Source: Rhabdaerophilum sp. SD176 (GTDB taxonomy: Bacteria > Pseudomonadota > Alphaproteobacteria > Rhizobiales > Beijerinckiaceae). From it: a stretch of 64,000 bases of DNA. The stretch is taken from contig NZ_JARJNS010000003.1 in assembly GCF_030143245.1 (NCBI RefSeq), positions 540,769 to 604,768 on the forward strand, in the 5' to 3' direction. Below the pieces are notes generated by a model that ran no database searches, was not told the origin of the DNA, and was given only the letters and a program-made list of their open reading frames with translations. Within the stretch, counting starts at the first letter, position 1. Each line of letters opens with the position of its first letter. A program made the position numbers and the translations under genes. Shown one piece after another: positions 1 to 7,368 of this stretch.

Positions 1-326
1 GCGTGGTCATCGCCACCATCGTCCTGCTGCCGGAAAGCATCGCGGCCGTGAAATCGGCGCTCCAGAACCGCCTCCAGAACTCGATCAATCTGGCGGTCGG
101 GTCGGCCATTGCCAGTATCGGGCTGACCATTCCCGTGGTCGCCGTGCTCTCGGTCATGCTGGGCATGAAGCTGGATCTGGGCGTCTCGAACTCGGCCATG
201 GCCATGCTTGTCCTGACGCTTTTCGTCAGCACCTTGACGCTGGGAACCGGCAAGACGACCGCTCTGCACGGGGTGATCCATCTCGTCATCTTTGCGGTTT
301 TCCTGCTGATCTCTGCCGTTCCGTGA
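1..326 (+). CDS. Ca2+/H+ antiporter ChaA-like, C-terminal part (gene starts before the window)
   Basis: The reading frame is open from the left edge and ends in TGA at 324-326, giving the last 107 residues or so of an inner-membrane protein. Three hydrophobic segments are visible, and the stretch NLAVGSAIASIGLTIPVV is typical of the second alpha-repeat of the CaCA superfamily as found in ChaA-type calcium/proton antiporters. Such proteins expel Ca2+ or Na+/K+ in exchange for protons. The start and the N-terminal half lie outside the window, so substrate preference cannot be judged. No terminator is obvious before the AT-rich stretch near 400-445, which probably holds the promoter of the next gene. 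Confidence 0.8.
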   Translation, partial: VVIATIVLLPESIAAVKSALQNRLQNSINLAVGSAIASIGLTIPVVAVLSVMLGMKLDLGVSNSAMAMLVLTLFVSTLTLGTGKTTALHGVIHLVIFAVFLLISAVP

Positions 327-481
327 GCCCATTTGGCCGCGCATTTCAGGAGCCGGCAACGGACCTGGAGGCCAGCTCAGCGATGAATTCCAAAAGCTCA
401 TACTTTTCAATATATTAACCATATATTATACAATTCAAATCAAAATTTGCCGTTGATAGTCACTTGTCGACGGGAACGATC

Positions 482-2911
482 ATGACACCGGCTCGCCCTG
501 CTGCCCGAAACGCTGTCGCCGCTTTGATCATCGGACTTGTTCTCGCGCCGGCCCCTTCTTTCGCTGCTGATGCCAACCTTGCCGCAGAACTGGCGGCGCT
601 CAAGACAAGCCTCAACCATGTCTGGGTCATCACGGCGGCTGCGCTGGTCCTGCTGATGCAATGCGGCTTCCTGATGCTTGAAGCCGGCATGGTCCGCTCC
701 AAGAACACCATCAACGTCGCCCAGAAGAACGTGATCGATTTCTTCGTCTCGGCTTTCTGCTTCGCATTGTTCGGCTTTATGCTGATGTTCGGCCCCTCCA
801 TCGGCGGCCTGTTCGGCATGCCCGGCCCGATCTGGTCCTTCGAGGGTCTGGATGACTGGGGCCAGACCTATTTCGTCTTCCAGGTCGCCTTTGCCGGCAC
901 CGCTGCCACCATCGTTTCGGGCGCCGTGGCCGAACGCATGAGCTATGGCGCCTATATCATGCTGGCCGCCCTGGTCGGCCTTGTCATCTATCCGGTCTTC
1001 GGCCACTGGGCCTGGGGGGTGGGCCTCATCACCGACAACAAGCCCTGGCTGGCCGCGCAAGGCTTTATCGATTTTGCCGGCTCCACCGTGGTCCATTCGG
1101 TCGGCGCCTGGATCGCGCTGGCCGGCATCATCATGCTCGGCCCGCGCATCGGCCGGTTCGATTCGAACGGCAAGCCGATGCCCATCCATGGCCATTCCCA
1201 TGTGCTGACGGCGTTCGGGGCCATGCTGCTGCTGGTCGGCTGGCTCGGCTTCAATGCCGGCTCCACCGTGGCCGCCAGCGGCGCCATCGGCAAGATCGCC
1301 GCGAACACCCTGCTGGCTGCGGCCGCCGGCGGTATCGTCGCCGTGCTGATCGGGCGCTTCCGTGACCGCTGCTACCAGACCAATCGCCTGATCAACGGCC
1401 TGCTCGCCGGCCTTGTCGGCATCACCGCCGGCTGCGACGCCGTCGGCCTGAAGGGCGCCGTCGCGATCGGTCTCATTTGCGGTGCGATGGTGGTCTATGT
1501 CGAGGATTTCGTGCTCAACCAGCTCAAGCTCGACGATGTCGCCGGCGTTCTCGGCGTGCATGGTGTTGCCGGTGCAGTCGGCACGCTGCTGGTGCCGTTC
1601 TTCGCCCTGTCGGGCAAACTGGGCGACCTCACCGTGATGGGTTCCTTCCTCGTCCAGTTGAAGGGCGTCTCCGCCGCCTTCATTTGGGCCTTTGGCATGG
1701 GCCTCGCCGCGTTCTGGCTCATGAAGAAGACCATCGGCATCCGGCTTTCCGCCGAGGATGAACTGCGTGGCCTGAACGTCGCCGAACACGGCGCCCAGAT
1801 CGGCACTGGCGCCTTGCAGGAAGAACTCTACCGGATCACGCAGATCGACCGTGACCTGACCCGCCGGCTCGATGCGGGTTCGGGCGACGAGGCCGGCGAG
1901 ATCGCCAAGATCATCAACCCCTTCCTCGATGAATTCCACCGCCTCCAGGCGCAGATCGCGCGGGATGCCGGCCGGATCGCCCAGGCCTCGGGCTCGCTCA
2001 AGGGCCTGTCCGAGCGCTTCCGTGGTGATTCCGAAACGCTTGACCGTGAGACTGCGGAAGTCGGGCGCTCGACACAGGACCTGCAGGGCCGTTCGCGCCA
2101 GAGCGCCGGTCAGGCCGAGGACCTGCGCGATGATGCCGGCCGCGTCGCCGAGGCGGCGATGGGCATGAGCGAGACGATCAACGAACTCGCCCGCCAGATC
2201 GGCGCCCTCTCCGGCTCGGTGCTGGATGTCGGGGAATCCGCCCGCCGGGGCCGGGAAGTCTCCCATTCCGCGAGCGAGCTGGTTGGCCGCTCCGAGCAGC
2301 AGATGTCGAGCCTTGTTGTAGCCAGCGACCAGATCAACGCCATCGCCGACCTGATCGACGATATCGCGAGCAAGACCAACCTGCTGGCCCTCAATGCCAC
2401 GATCGAGGCCGCCCGCGCCGGCGAGGCGGGGCGCGGCTTCGCCGTCGTCGCCACCGAGGTCAAGGCGCTGGCGCTCCAGACCCAGCGCGCGACCATGGAG
2501 GTCAAGGCCCGCGTGGCTGCCCTGCGCAGCGGCACGGCAGAAGCCAGCCAGAGCTTCGAGGCTCTCCGCGCGGTGCTCGCCGATATCGGCGGCATCATCA
2601 CGACCATCGCCGACGCCTCCGAAAGCCAGGCGCGCGTGGCCGGCTCGGTCCATGGTGCGGTGGAGGATGTATCCGGCCGCGTCAGCGTGGTGGCGCAATC
2701 GGTTGGCCGCATGTCAGGTGATGTCGTCCACCTCGCGACCTATATGAGCGATGTCGACCAGGCGATCTCCACCACCGGGCATGTCGTCGGCCAGATCCGC
2801 CAGACCGTTGGCGAGAATGTCCGGTCGGCGCAGGAACTCGACCAGCGCGCCGGCGACCTGACCGCCATCTCGGCCACGCTCCAGCAATCGGCGAAACGCT
2901 ACAAGGTCTGA
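482..2911 (+). CDS. Ammonium transporter fused to a methyl-accepting chemotaxis signalling domain (Amt-MCP)
   Basis: This 809-residue protein joins a transporter to a chemoreceptor output. Residues 1-25 form a signal peptide ending in PSFA. Residues 30-430 are a complete Amt/Rh channel, with the signature [16 protein letters not shown], the pore histidine there and its twin in [11 protein letters not shown]. Residues 470-809 are a cytoplasmic coiled coil whose hairpin tip (about 625-665) carries [16 protein letters not shown], the CheA/CheW contact region of MCPs. No separate ligand-binding domain is present, so the transporter itself is probably the sensor of ammonium (inference). An upstream in-frame TTG at 464 is possible, but the ATG at 482 gives a standard signal peptide and has a GGGAA-like site upstream. 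No glnK or che genes are adjacent. Confidence 0.93.
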   Translation: MTPARPAARNAVAALIIGLVLAPAPSFAADANLAAELAALKTSLNHVWVITAAALVLLMQCGFLMLEAGMVRSKNTINVAQKNVIDFFVSAFCFALFGFMLMFGPSIGGLFGMPGPIWSFEGLDDWGQTYFVFQVAFAGTAATIVSGAVAERMSYGAYIMLAALVGLVIYPVFGHWAWGVGLITDNKPWLAAQGFIDFAGSTVVHSVGAWIALAGIIMLGPRIGRFDSNGKPMPIHGHSHVLTAFGAMLLLVGWLGFNAGSTVAASGAIGKIAANTLLAAAAGGIVAVLIGRFRDRCYQTNRLINGLLAGLVGITAGCDAVGLKGAVAIGLICGAMVVYVEDFVLNQLKLDDVAGVLGVHGVAGAVGTLLVPFFALSGKLGDLTVMGSFLVQLKGVSAAFIWAFGMGLAAFWLMKKTIGIRLSAEDELRGLNVAEHGAQIGTGALQEELYRITQIDRDLTRRLDAGSGDEAGEIAKIINPFLDEFHRLQAQIARDAGRIAQASGSLKGLSERFRGDSETLDRETAEVGRSTQDLQGRSRQSAGQAEDLRDDAGRVAEAAMGMSETINELARQIGALSGSVLDVGESARRGREVSHSASELVGRSEQQMSSLVVASDQINAIADLIDDIASKTNLLALNATIEAARAGEAGRGFAVVATEVKALALQTQRATMEVKARVAALRSGTAEASQSFEALRAVLADIGGIITTIADASESQARVAGSVHGAVEDVSGRVSVVAQSVGRMSGDVVHLATYMSDVDQAISTTGHVVGQIRQTVGENVRSAQELDQRAGDLTAISATLQQSAKRYKV

Positions 2912-2937
2912 CCCCGCGCAACCCGCCGGCCATTGAA

Positions 2938-2988
2938 GCTCGCCTTCCATCTACGCTCGCCTTCCATGTACGCTCGCCTTCCATGCAC
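2938..2988. repeat. Three tandem 17-bp repeats
   Basis: Three head-to-tail copies of a 17-bp unit, GCTCGCCTTCCATSYAC, occupy 2938-2954, 2955-2971 and 2972-2988. They differ only at the two or three bases before the final AC. They lie 26 bp after the Amt-MCP stop codon. They are too short and too contiguous for a CRISPR. A second, unrelated 17-bp array lies at 5503-5576. Confidence 0.9.
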
Positions 2989-3105
2989 GCTTCAAGCCCT
3001 GGATTGACGCAATGACTTTCCGGCCCGTCGGGATCATGGAGCGGAACGGGAATGGCCATCTTGCGCTTCAAACGGCGCGCCCGAAAAGGCGAAAGCGAGA
3101 ACATC

Positions 3106-3128
3106 TATATCGTTGAATTGTCGATATA
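3106..3128. promoter_or_regulatory. AT-rich inverted repeat, possible operator
   Basis: TATATCG (3106-3112) and CGATATA (3122-3128) form a perfect 7-bp inverted repeat with a 9-nt spacer, in an AT-rich patch unlike its surroundings. This is the form of a dimeric repressor site. No intact gene starts just beside it on either strand, so it may be a leftover promoter region. The rest of 2989-3212 shows nothing else I can support. Confidence 0.35.
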
Positions 3129-3212
3129 ATTTCCGTCAACCAATCATCACTCCGCATCAGCTCTTGTCGCGGTCGTGGCGGGCAGGACATGGCGGTGAAG
3201 GGCGAGCGCGGG

Positions 3213-3601
3213 TCACGCCCGGATCGAGTTCTCCCTGAGGAAGGCCTCGTATCCAGCTTCGTCAAGCTCGCCGGCAGCAAGGGCCATCACGGCAGAGGCC
3301 GCAGCTTCCTCGCTCGCCTCAAACCGGAACCCGTTGAGCTCGAGGAAAAGCACGCCGATGACGAACCCGATGCGCTTGTTGCCATCCACAAACGGGCGGT
3401 TTCGGACAATCCCGAACGAGAGAGCGGCTGCAAGCCGCACGATATCGGCCTCTGGTTCATACCCGGCGATCTGACGCGGCCGGGCCAGGGCCGGGTCAAG
3501 AAGCGCCGCATCGCGGACACCCTTGGCCCCGCCATGGAGTTGAAGCGTCGTTCATGAATCATCAGGGCCAGGGTGCGATCGATAAAGACCCGCTCGCTCA
3601 T
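3213..3601 (-). pseudogene. Doc-type (Fic fold) death-on-curing toxin, frameshifted
   Basis: The gene starts at ATG 3601 and reads MSERVFIDRTLALMIHE, a normal Doc N-terminus. It then goes out of frame near 3546-3552. The Doc sequence resumes in another frame as LQLHGGAKGVRDAALLDPAL and runs to the stop at 3213. The second part contains RPFVDGNKRIGF, the Fic/Doc motif (HPFxDGNKR, with Arg for the first His). Restoring one base would give a protein of about 125 residues, the usual Doc length. Doc toxins phosphorylate elongation factor Tu. The start overlaps the antitoxin stop by 4 bp (ATGA), a typical toxin-antitoxin arrangement. The frameshift should silence the toxin unless it is a sequencing error. 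Confidence 0.8.
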
Positions 3602-3831
3602 TTCGCAAGGGTGTGGAGCGTATTGCGGTACCGGCGCATGATCGCCTCGGCTTTCTCCATCTTCTCGGCGAAGCCCGGGTCATTGTGCGTGAGATGCAAC
3701 CCGCCCTCCGCCGTCTCTACTGCGTAGAGTGTATCGCCCTTGGCAATATTTAGCCTGGCCAGCATCTCCTTGGGGATGACGACGCCGGTCGCGGTGCCGA
3801 TCGTTGTGAGTTTCAAGACGGCCACGGCCAT
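3598..3831 (-). CDS. AbrB/MazE-family antitoxin of the Doc-like pair
   Basis: A 77-residue protein whose first 45 residues form a SpoVT/AbrB (MazE-like) swapped-hairpin DNA-binding domain (KLTTIGTATGVVIPKEMLAR). The C-terminal tail is charged and suited to neutralising a toxin. The ATG at 3831 is chosen because the family motif begins five residues later. Longer reading to 3933 would add a non-homologous extension. It overlaps the downstream Doc start by ATGA, so translation is coupled. With the toxin frameshifted, this is probably a solitary antitoxin that could still repress its own promoter. Confidence 0.78.
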   Translation of the reverse strand: MAVAVLKLTTIGTATGVVIPKEMLARLNIAKGDTLYAVETAEGGLHLTHNDPGFAEKMEKAEAIMRRYRNTLHTLAK

Positions 3832-3988
3832 GCTCCGATTGTTATGCCAATCAGAATGAAAAGGCTCACGAAGCGTCAATCGGCGTGACAAGGCTGACAG
3901 ATGTGGGGCGGGGCAACTCAGGGCTCCGTCCACTTAGAGCGGGATTGCGGAATGGATGAAAGGGCAACCTCATGAGAATGCGCTGTCG

Positions 3989-4390
3989 TCAGGCTGGGGA
4001 AATCAGGCTGACCTTCGGGAAGGATGAACGATACCGCTGAGGATCGCGGGTCAACAGACCTATCCCCGACACAGCGGCATGCGCGCCGATGAAAAAGTCT
4101 GGCAGGACTCCCGCTCGGCTCCCACTTTGCCGGCGGTATTGCTGGAACGCCTTCCCCGCGAGGAAGAGTGCTTCGCGGGGGATCTCCGCCCAGCCGATAT
4201 CCACGTCCTTCAGGAGGCGCTCGATATCCTCGATCCGGTCATAGCCGACCGAGAATTCCGAATAGATCACCGCATTGATGACCACAGGACCACGCATCGC
4301 CGCCGCGTCCAGGTGTTCGATGGACCAGCCTGCCCAGTTCGGATCATTGGTTGCGATGTCCAGCAGCACATTGGTATCGATGAGGATCAA
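3989..4390 (-). CDS. vapC: PIN-domain ribonuclease toxin, VapC family
   Basis: A 133-residue protein of normal VapC length. The PIN-domain acidic residues that hold Mg2+ are present: Asp5 in MILIDTN, a Glu in YSEFSVGYD, Asp in LPDFFIGAHA, and Asp in LLTRDPQRY. VapC toxins cleave tRNA or rRNA. It is encoded directly after its antitoxin with an ATGA overlap at 4387-4390, and all catalytic positions are intact, so this pair looks functional. It lies next to the broken Doc pair. Confidence 0.92.
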   Translation of the reverse strand: MILIDTNVLLDIATNDPNWAGWSIEHLDAAAMRGPVVINAVIYSEFSVGYDRIEDIERLLKDVDIGWAEIPREALFLAGKAFQQYRRQSGSRAGVLPDFFIGAHAAVSGIGLLTRDPQRYRSSFPKVSLISPA

Positions 4391-4626
4391 GCAGCGTCGC
4401 CCCGCGTCAGCGCCATGATTTCATCCGTGCTGAGGCGTGTTGTGGCTGTTCCACGGAGGTGCTCGAAGCGACTGGTCAGCGGTCGCTCGGCACCCTCGGC
4501 CAGGATGAAGGCGCGACCATCCTTGTCGAGACTGAAGGCCACTCTCGTCCCCGGTTTGATGCCGAGCCGATCCCGGATGGGCTTGGGGATGGTCACTTGT
4601 CCCTTGCTGGTAACAGTAGTGGGCAT
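4387..4626 (-). CDS. vapB: AbrB/VapB-type antitoxin of the VapC pair
   Basis: A 79-residue protein beginning MPTTVTSKGQVTIPKPIRDR, a textbook AbrB/SpoVT DNA-binding domain. A C-terminal segment (RFEHLRGTATTRLSTDEIMA) resembles the toxin-binding tail of VapB proteins. The ATG at 4626 is chosen because it sits immediately before the domain and has an AGGA site 6-9 bases upstream. It should bind VapC and, with it, the palindrome just upstream. Confidence 0.9.
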   Translation of the reverse strand: MPTTVTSKGQVTIPKPIRDRLGIKPGTRVAFSLDKDGRAFILAEGAERPLTSRFEHLRGTATTRLSTDEIMALTRGDAA

Positions 4627-4636
4627 GGCGATCCTC

Positions 4637-4664
4637 GTAATACCTTCTTGATTTTGAGTATTAC
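4637..4664. promoter_or_regulatory. Palindromic operator upstream of vapBC
   Basis: GTAATAC (4637-4643) and GTATTAC (4658-4664) are a perfect 7-bp inverted repeat. Their centres are 21 bp apart, two helical turns, and the near arm lies 11 bp upstream of the antitoxin start. This is where VapBC complexes bind in other systems to repress their own operon. The assignment to VapB is inferred from position. Confidence 0.65.
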
Positions 4665-4689
4665 ATACCATGGTGTTCGTCGGCGTGCC

Positions 4690-4840
4690 AACCCATCCGT
4701 TACCAATGCCGGTCGCCATCAGGATGTTGCCATCGATCGAAGTGGTAAAGCTCTGGCTCAAAGTCCGCGTTCGAGGTGTTCGTGGCCGTCGTCAGCCGGT
4801 CGAGCTCGTCATAGGCGTAGATTTCATGCCACTTGAGAAT
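4690..4840 (-). pseudogene. Scrap of an RHS/YD-repeat protein
   Basis: On the minus strand, 4739-4840 encodes EIYAYDELDRLTTATNTSNA, a good match to the YD repeat of RHS-type polymorphic toxins and wall-associated proteins. A second piece in another frame (about 4690-4760) reads FTTSIDGNILMATG, a plausible continuation of the repeat. No start codon, flanking repeats or long frame remain, so this is a decayed fragment at the upstream edge of vapB. Confidence 0.45.
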
Positions 4841-5330
4841 CCCATGCCGATTCAGGCCGCTCGAAAAACGCTCTTAGCCAATGATTGTATCCGTTGCGAG
4901 CACTCCTGGCTGACCTGGGTTGACGTTGTCGGATCTATCGGCGTTGTCATTGCAAGCTTGAGCTGAGGTGCGGCCTATCGGTCGATGGCAGGAGCTGCGG
5001 GATTGAAGCGCATCATCTTGCAGTGGACATAGATTTCCTCGACCGCAAACAGGATCGCCCGCCAGGCTTCTTAAAGCATCGCCTCCGACGGCTTGGGAAA
5101 TGCAATCAATATCATGTCAGTCAAATCGGGGTCCGTGCACTGAATAAGAATGCCCATGAGGGGTCACCCGTCCGCTTCTCGATGAGCAGTGGTGCCCATT
5201 TTTGCAGGGTCAGTTTCACTGCACCAAAGAAGCCATCAGCCCCATTGGCCCGCGAGCACCTTGATCCAGCGCGAGGAGGACAAGCTCCGGTGCGAGCGCC
5301 CCGGGTCCCGAGAGCCCCGGGTCTAATGTC

Positions 5331-5698
5331 GATGCGGCGGTCATGCTCCGCAAAAGCACGTGCCAGCCGCTCCTTCGGAGCGGGCGGGTTGATGAGCGCC
5401 TCGAAGAATGCAGCCCGGTCCTGCTTCGACAGGCGGAGCTTCTCGTGCTCGGCGATAGTGCGGCGCCGGGAAGGGCCGTCAAGCAATCGTCTTTGATATT
5501 GCCCCGTTGCTGGTCTTGCCCCGTTGCTGATCTTGGCCCGTTGCTGATCTTGGCCCGTTGCTGATCTTGGCCCGTTCGAGAAGCGCGGCGCGCTCGATCA
5601 ACCCCCGGGCTCTGCTCGGCGAGCCGGATGCCGAGATCGTCGTTCCGGATCATGCGGTCCTTGGCAGGGCTAGCCTTGCGGGTCATGGCAATGTCCAT
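5331..5698 (-). pseudogene. Decayed DUF1778 (TacA-like) antitoxin interrupted by tandem repeats
   Basis: Pieces of a ribbon-helix-helix DUF1778 antitoxin appear in order but in three frames. They are KDRMIRNDDLGIRLAEQ near 5630-5690, LIERAALLERAKISN near 5555-5605, and HEKLRLSKQDRAAFFEALIN followed by PPAPKERLARAFAEHDRRI near 5331-5455. An array of 17-bp repeats sits between the second and third pieces. Intact members are about 95 residues and precede a GNAT acetyltransferase toxin. No recognisable toxin remains in 4960-5330, which looks like decayed sequence. Confidence 0.55.
5503..5576. repeat. 17-bp tandem array, four copies plus a partial
   Basis: The unit CCCGTTGCTGATCTTGG occurs exactly at 5520-5536, 5537-5553 and 5554-5570. 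A variant copy lies at 5503-5519 and six bases of a fifth copy follow at 5571-5576. It falls inside the DUF1778 antitoxin remnant. Expansion by replication slippage probably helped destroy that gene. Confidence 0.92.
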
Positions 5699-5812
5699 CG
5701 TTGGTCAAGAATGTCCGTCGAACAATCGCACCTATCGAGCAAGCTCTGCCCTAAACCGCCCTGGTGCGGCAAAGAGTGTGAATGTCGCGCAGAACGGATC
5801 AGGTTCGGAGGC

Positions 5813-7234
5813 TCAGCTGCGCTGGTAGACATCCTCGAGGCGGATGATGTCATCCTCGCCGAGATAGGAGCCCGTCTGGACCTCGATGATCTCCACATCG
5901 ATTTTGCCCGGATTCTCGAGCCGGTGCACGGCCCCCAGCGGGATATAGACCGACTGGTTCTCGGTGAGTTCCTTGAGGTCATTGTCAACCGTCACGCGGG
6001 CGGTGCCGCGCACCACGACCCAATGCTCAGCGCGGTGGAAATGCTTCTGCAGCGAGAGCTTGCCCCCGGGATAGACAACGATCCGCTTGACCTGGAACCG
6101 GCCCTGCAATTCCAGCGTCTGGTACCAGCCCCAGGGGCGATACATGCGGGCATGGTTGTTGGCCTGCGGCTTGCCCTGCTGGCGCAGGGTATCGACAACC
6201 TGCTTCACCTCGCCGGCGCGGGACTTGTCGGCGACGAGCACTGCATCCCGCGTGGCAACGACCACGAGATTGTCCACGCCCAGGGTCGCCACCAGCTGGT
6301 TCTCCGAGGAGACATAGCTGTTCCGCGTATCGACCAGCACGGCCTCGCCGGAGGTGGCATTGTTGCCTGCGTCCCGGGTTGAGACATCCCAGAGCGCGTC
6401 CCAGCTGCCGATATCTGACCAGCCGAAATCCCCACCGATCACGGCGGCGCGATGCGTCTTCTCCATCACGGCATAATCGAACGAGATCTTGCGGGCGGCG
6501 CCGAAGGCCTCGGGATCGAGCACAGGCATCCCGAGATCCTGCCGGGCCTCCGCCAGGGCCTTCCGGATCGTCGCCACGCTGGCCGCATCGCTCGTTTCGT
6601 ATTCAGCGATCACTGTGGCCGGGGCGAAGAGGAAATTGCCGGAATTCCAGAGGAAGCCCTGTTCAATATAGCGGATGGCGGTCGGCAGGTCCGGCTTCTC
6701 GACAAAGCGTTTAACGCTCTTCACCGCGCCGGAGACAGGTTCGCCCGGCTCGATATAGCCATAGCCGGTGGCAGGCCCGGCAGGAATGACGCCGAACGTG
6801 ACGATCGAGCCGGCCAGAGCGGCTTCGCGGCCTTCGGCCACGGCTCCGCGGAATGCTTCCGGGCGGAGCACGAGATGGTCCGCTGCCAGGACCAGAGCCA
6901 GCTGGCCGGGGCTGGACTTCTCGCAGAACAGGCTGCCTGCGACGATGGCCGGCCCGGAATCCCGGGCGACGGGTTCCAGCACAAGGTCGGCCTCGGCGCC
7001 GATTTCGGCCATCTGCCGCTCGATCAGGAAACGGTGGCCCTGATTGGCGATGATGATCGGCCTGCCGAAGATCGCCGGGTCCTTCAGCCGCAGCATCGTT
7101 TCCTGGAAGGTCGACCGACCGTCGAAAAGCGGCGCGAACTGTTTCGGCACCGCCTCGCGGGAGAGGGGCCATAGCCTTGTACCGGAGCCGCCGCACATGA
7201 TGATCGGGCGAACGAGAGGGAGAGAAGCGGTCAT
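5813..7234 (-). CDS. manC: Mannose-1-phosphate guanylyltransferase / mannose-6-phosphate isomerase
   Basis: A 473-residue bifunctional enzyme of standard length. Residues 10-285 are the nucleotidyltransferase domain with the activating motif MCGGSGTRLWPLSRE (13-27) and the sugar-binding FVEKP. The C-terminal 110 residues are a type II phosphomannose isomerase cupin (KHFHRAEHWVVVRG). It makes GDP-mannose from mannose-6-phosphate and GTP. That is the substrate for the Gmd/Rmd pair at 22700-24665, so together they supply a GDP-6-deoxyhexose for surface glycans. It stands alone on the minus strand, flanked by the toxin-antitoxin graveyard and a c-di-GMP enzyme. Confidence 0.95.
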   Translation of the reverse strand: MTASLPLVRPIIMCGGSGTRLWPLSREAVPKQFAPLFDGRSTFQETMLRLKDPAIFGRPIIIANQGHRFLIERQMAEIGAEADLVLEPVARDSGPAIVAGSLFCEKSSPGQLALVLAADHLVLRPEAFRGAVAEGREAALAGSIVTFGVIPAGPATGYGYIEPGEPVSGAVKSVKRFVEKPDLPTAIRYIEQGFLWNSGNFLFAPATVIAEYETSDAASVATIRKALAEARQDLGMPVLDPEAFGAARKISFDYAVMEKTHRAAVIGGDFGWSDIGSWDALWDVSTRDAGNNATSGEAVLVDTRNSYVSSENQLVATLGVDNLVVVATRDAVLVADKSRAGEVKQVVDTLRQQGKPQANNHARMYRPWGWYQTLELQGRFQVKRIVVYPGGKLSLQKHFHRAEHWVVVRGTARVTVDNDLKELTENQSVYIPLGAVHRLENPGKIDVEIIEVQTGSYLGEDDIIRLEDVYQRS

Positions 7235-7368
7235 GTCGGCCTACGCAAAGGATTTTATCGGCGTTTAAAGGCATAAGCCTCTGCACCTGACAAGCCTCCT
7301 GCCGGATCGTGTGGTCTGTTGCTTGGGAAAATAGGCCGGGAAAGCCTTGCGCCTGCCGGATGGCAATG

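Noticed and set aside
440..2698. Very long minus-strand open frame of 752 codons
   Set aside because: It is antisense to the Amt-MCP gene, whose motifs are unmistakable. The frame is open only because of GC-rich third positions.
2938..2988. CRISPR-like repeats (also 5503-5576 and 36437-36679)
   Set aside because: Units are contiguous with no spacers, and no cas genes are present. One array is coding.
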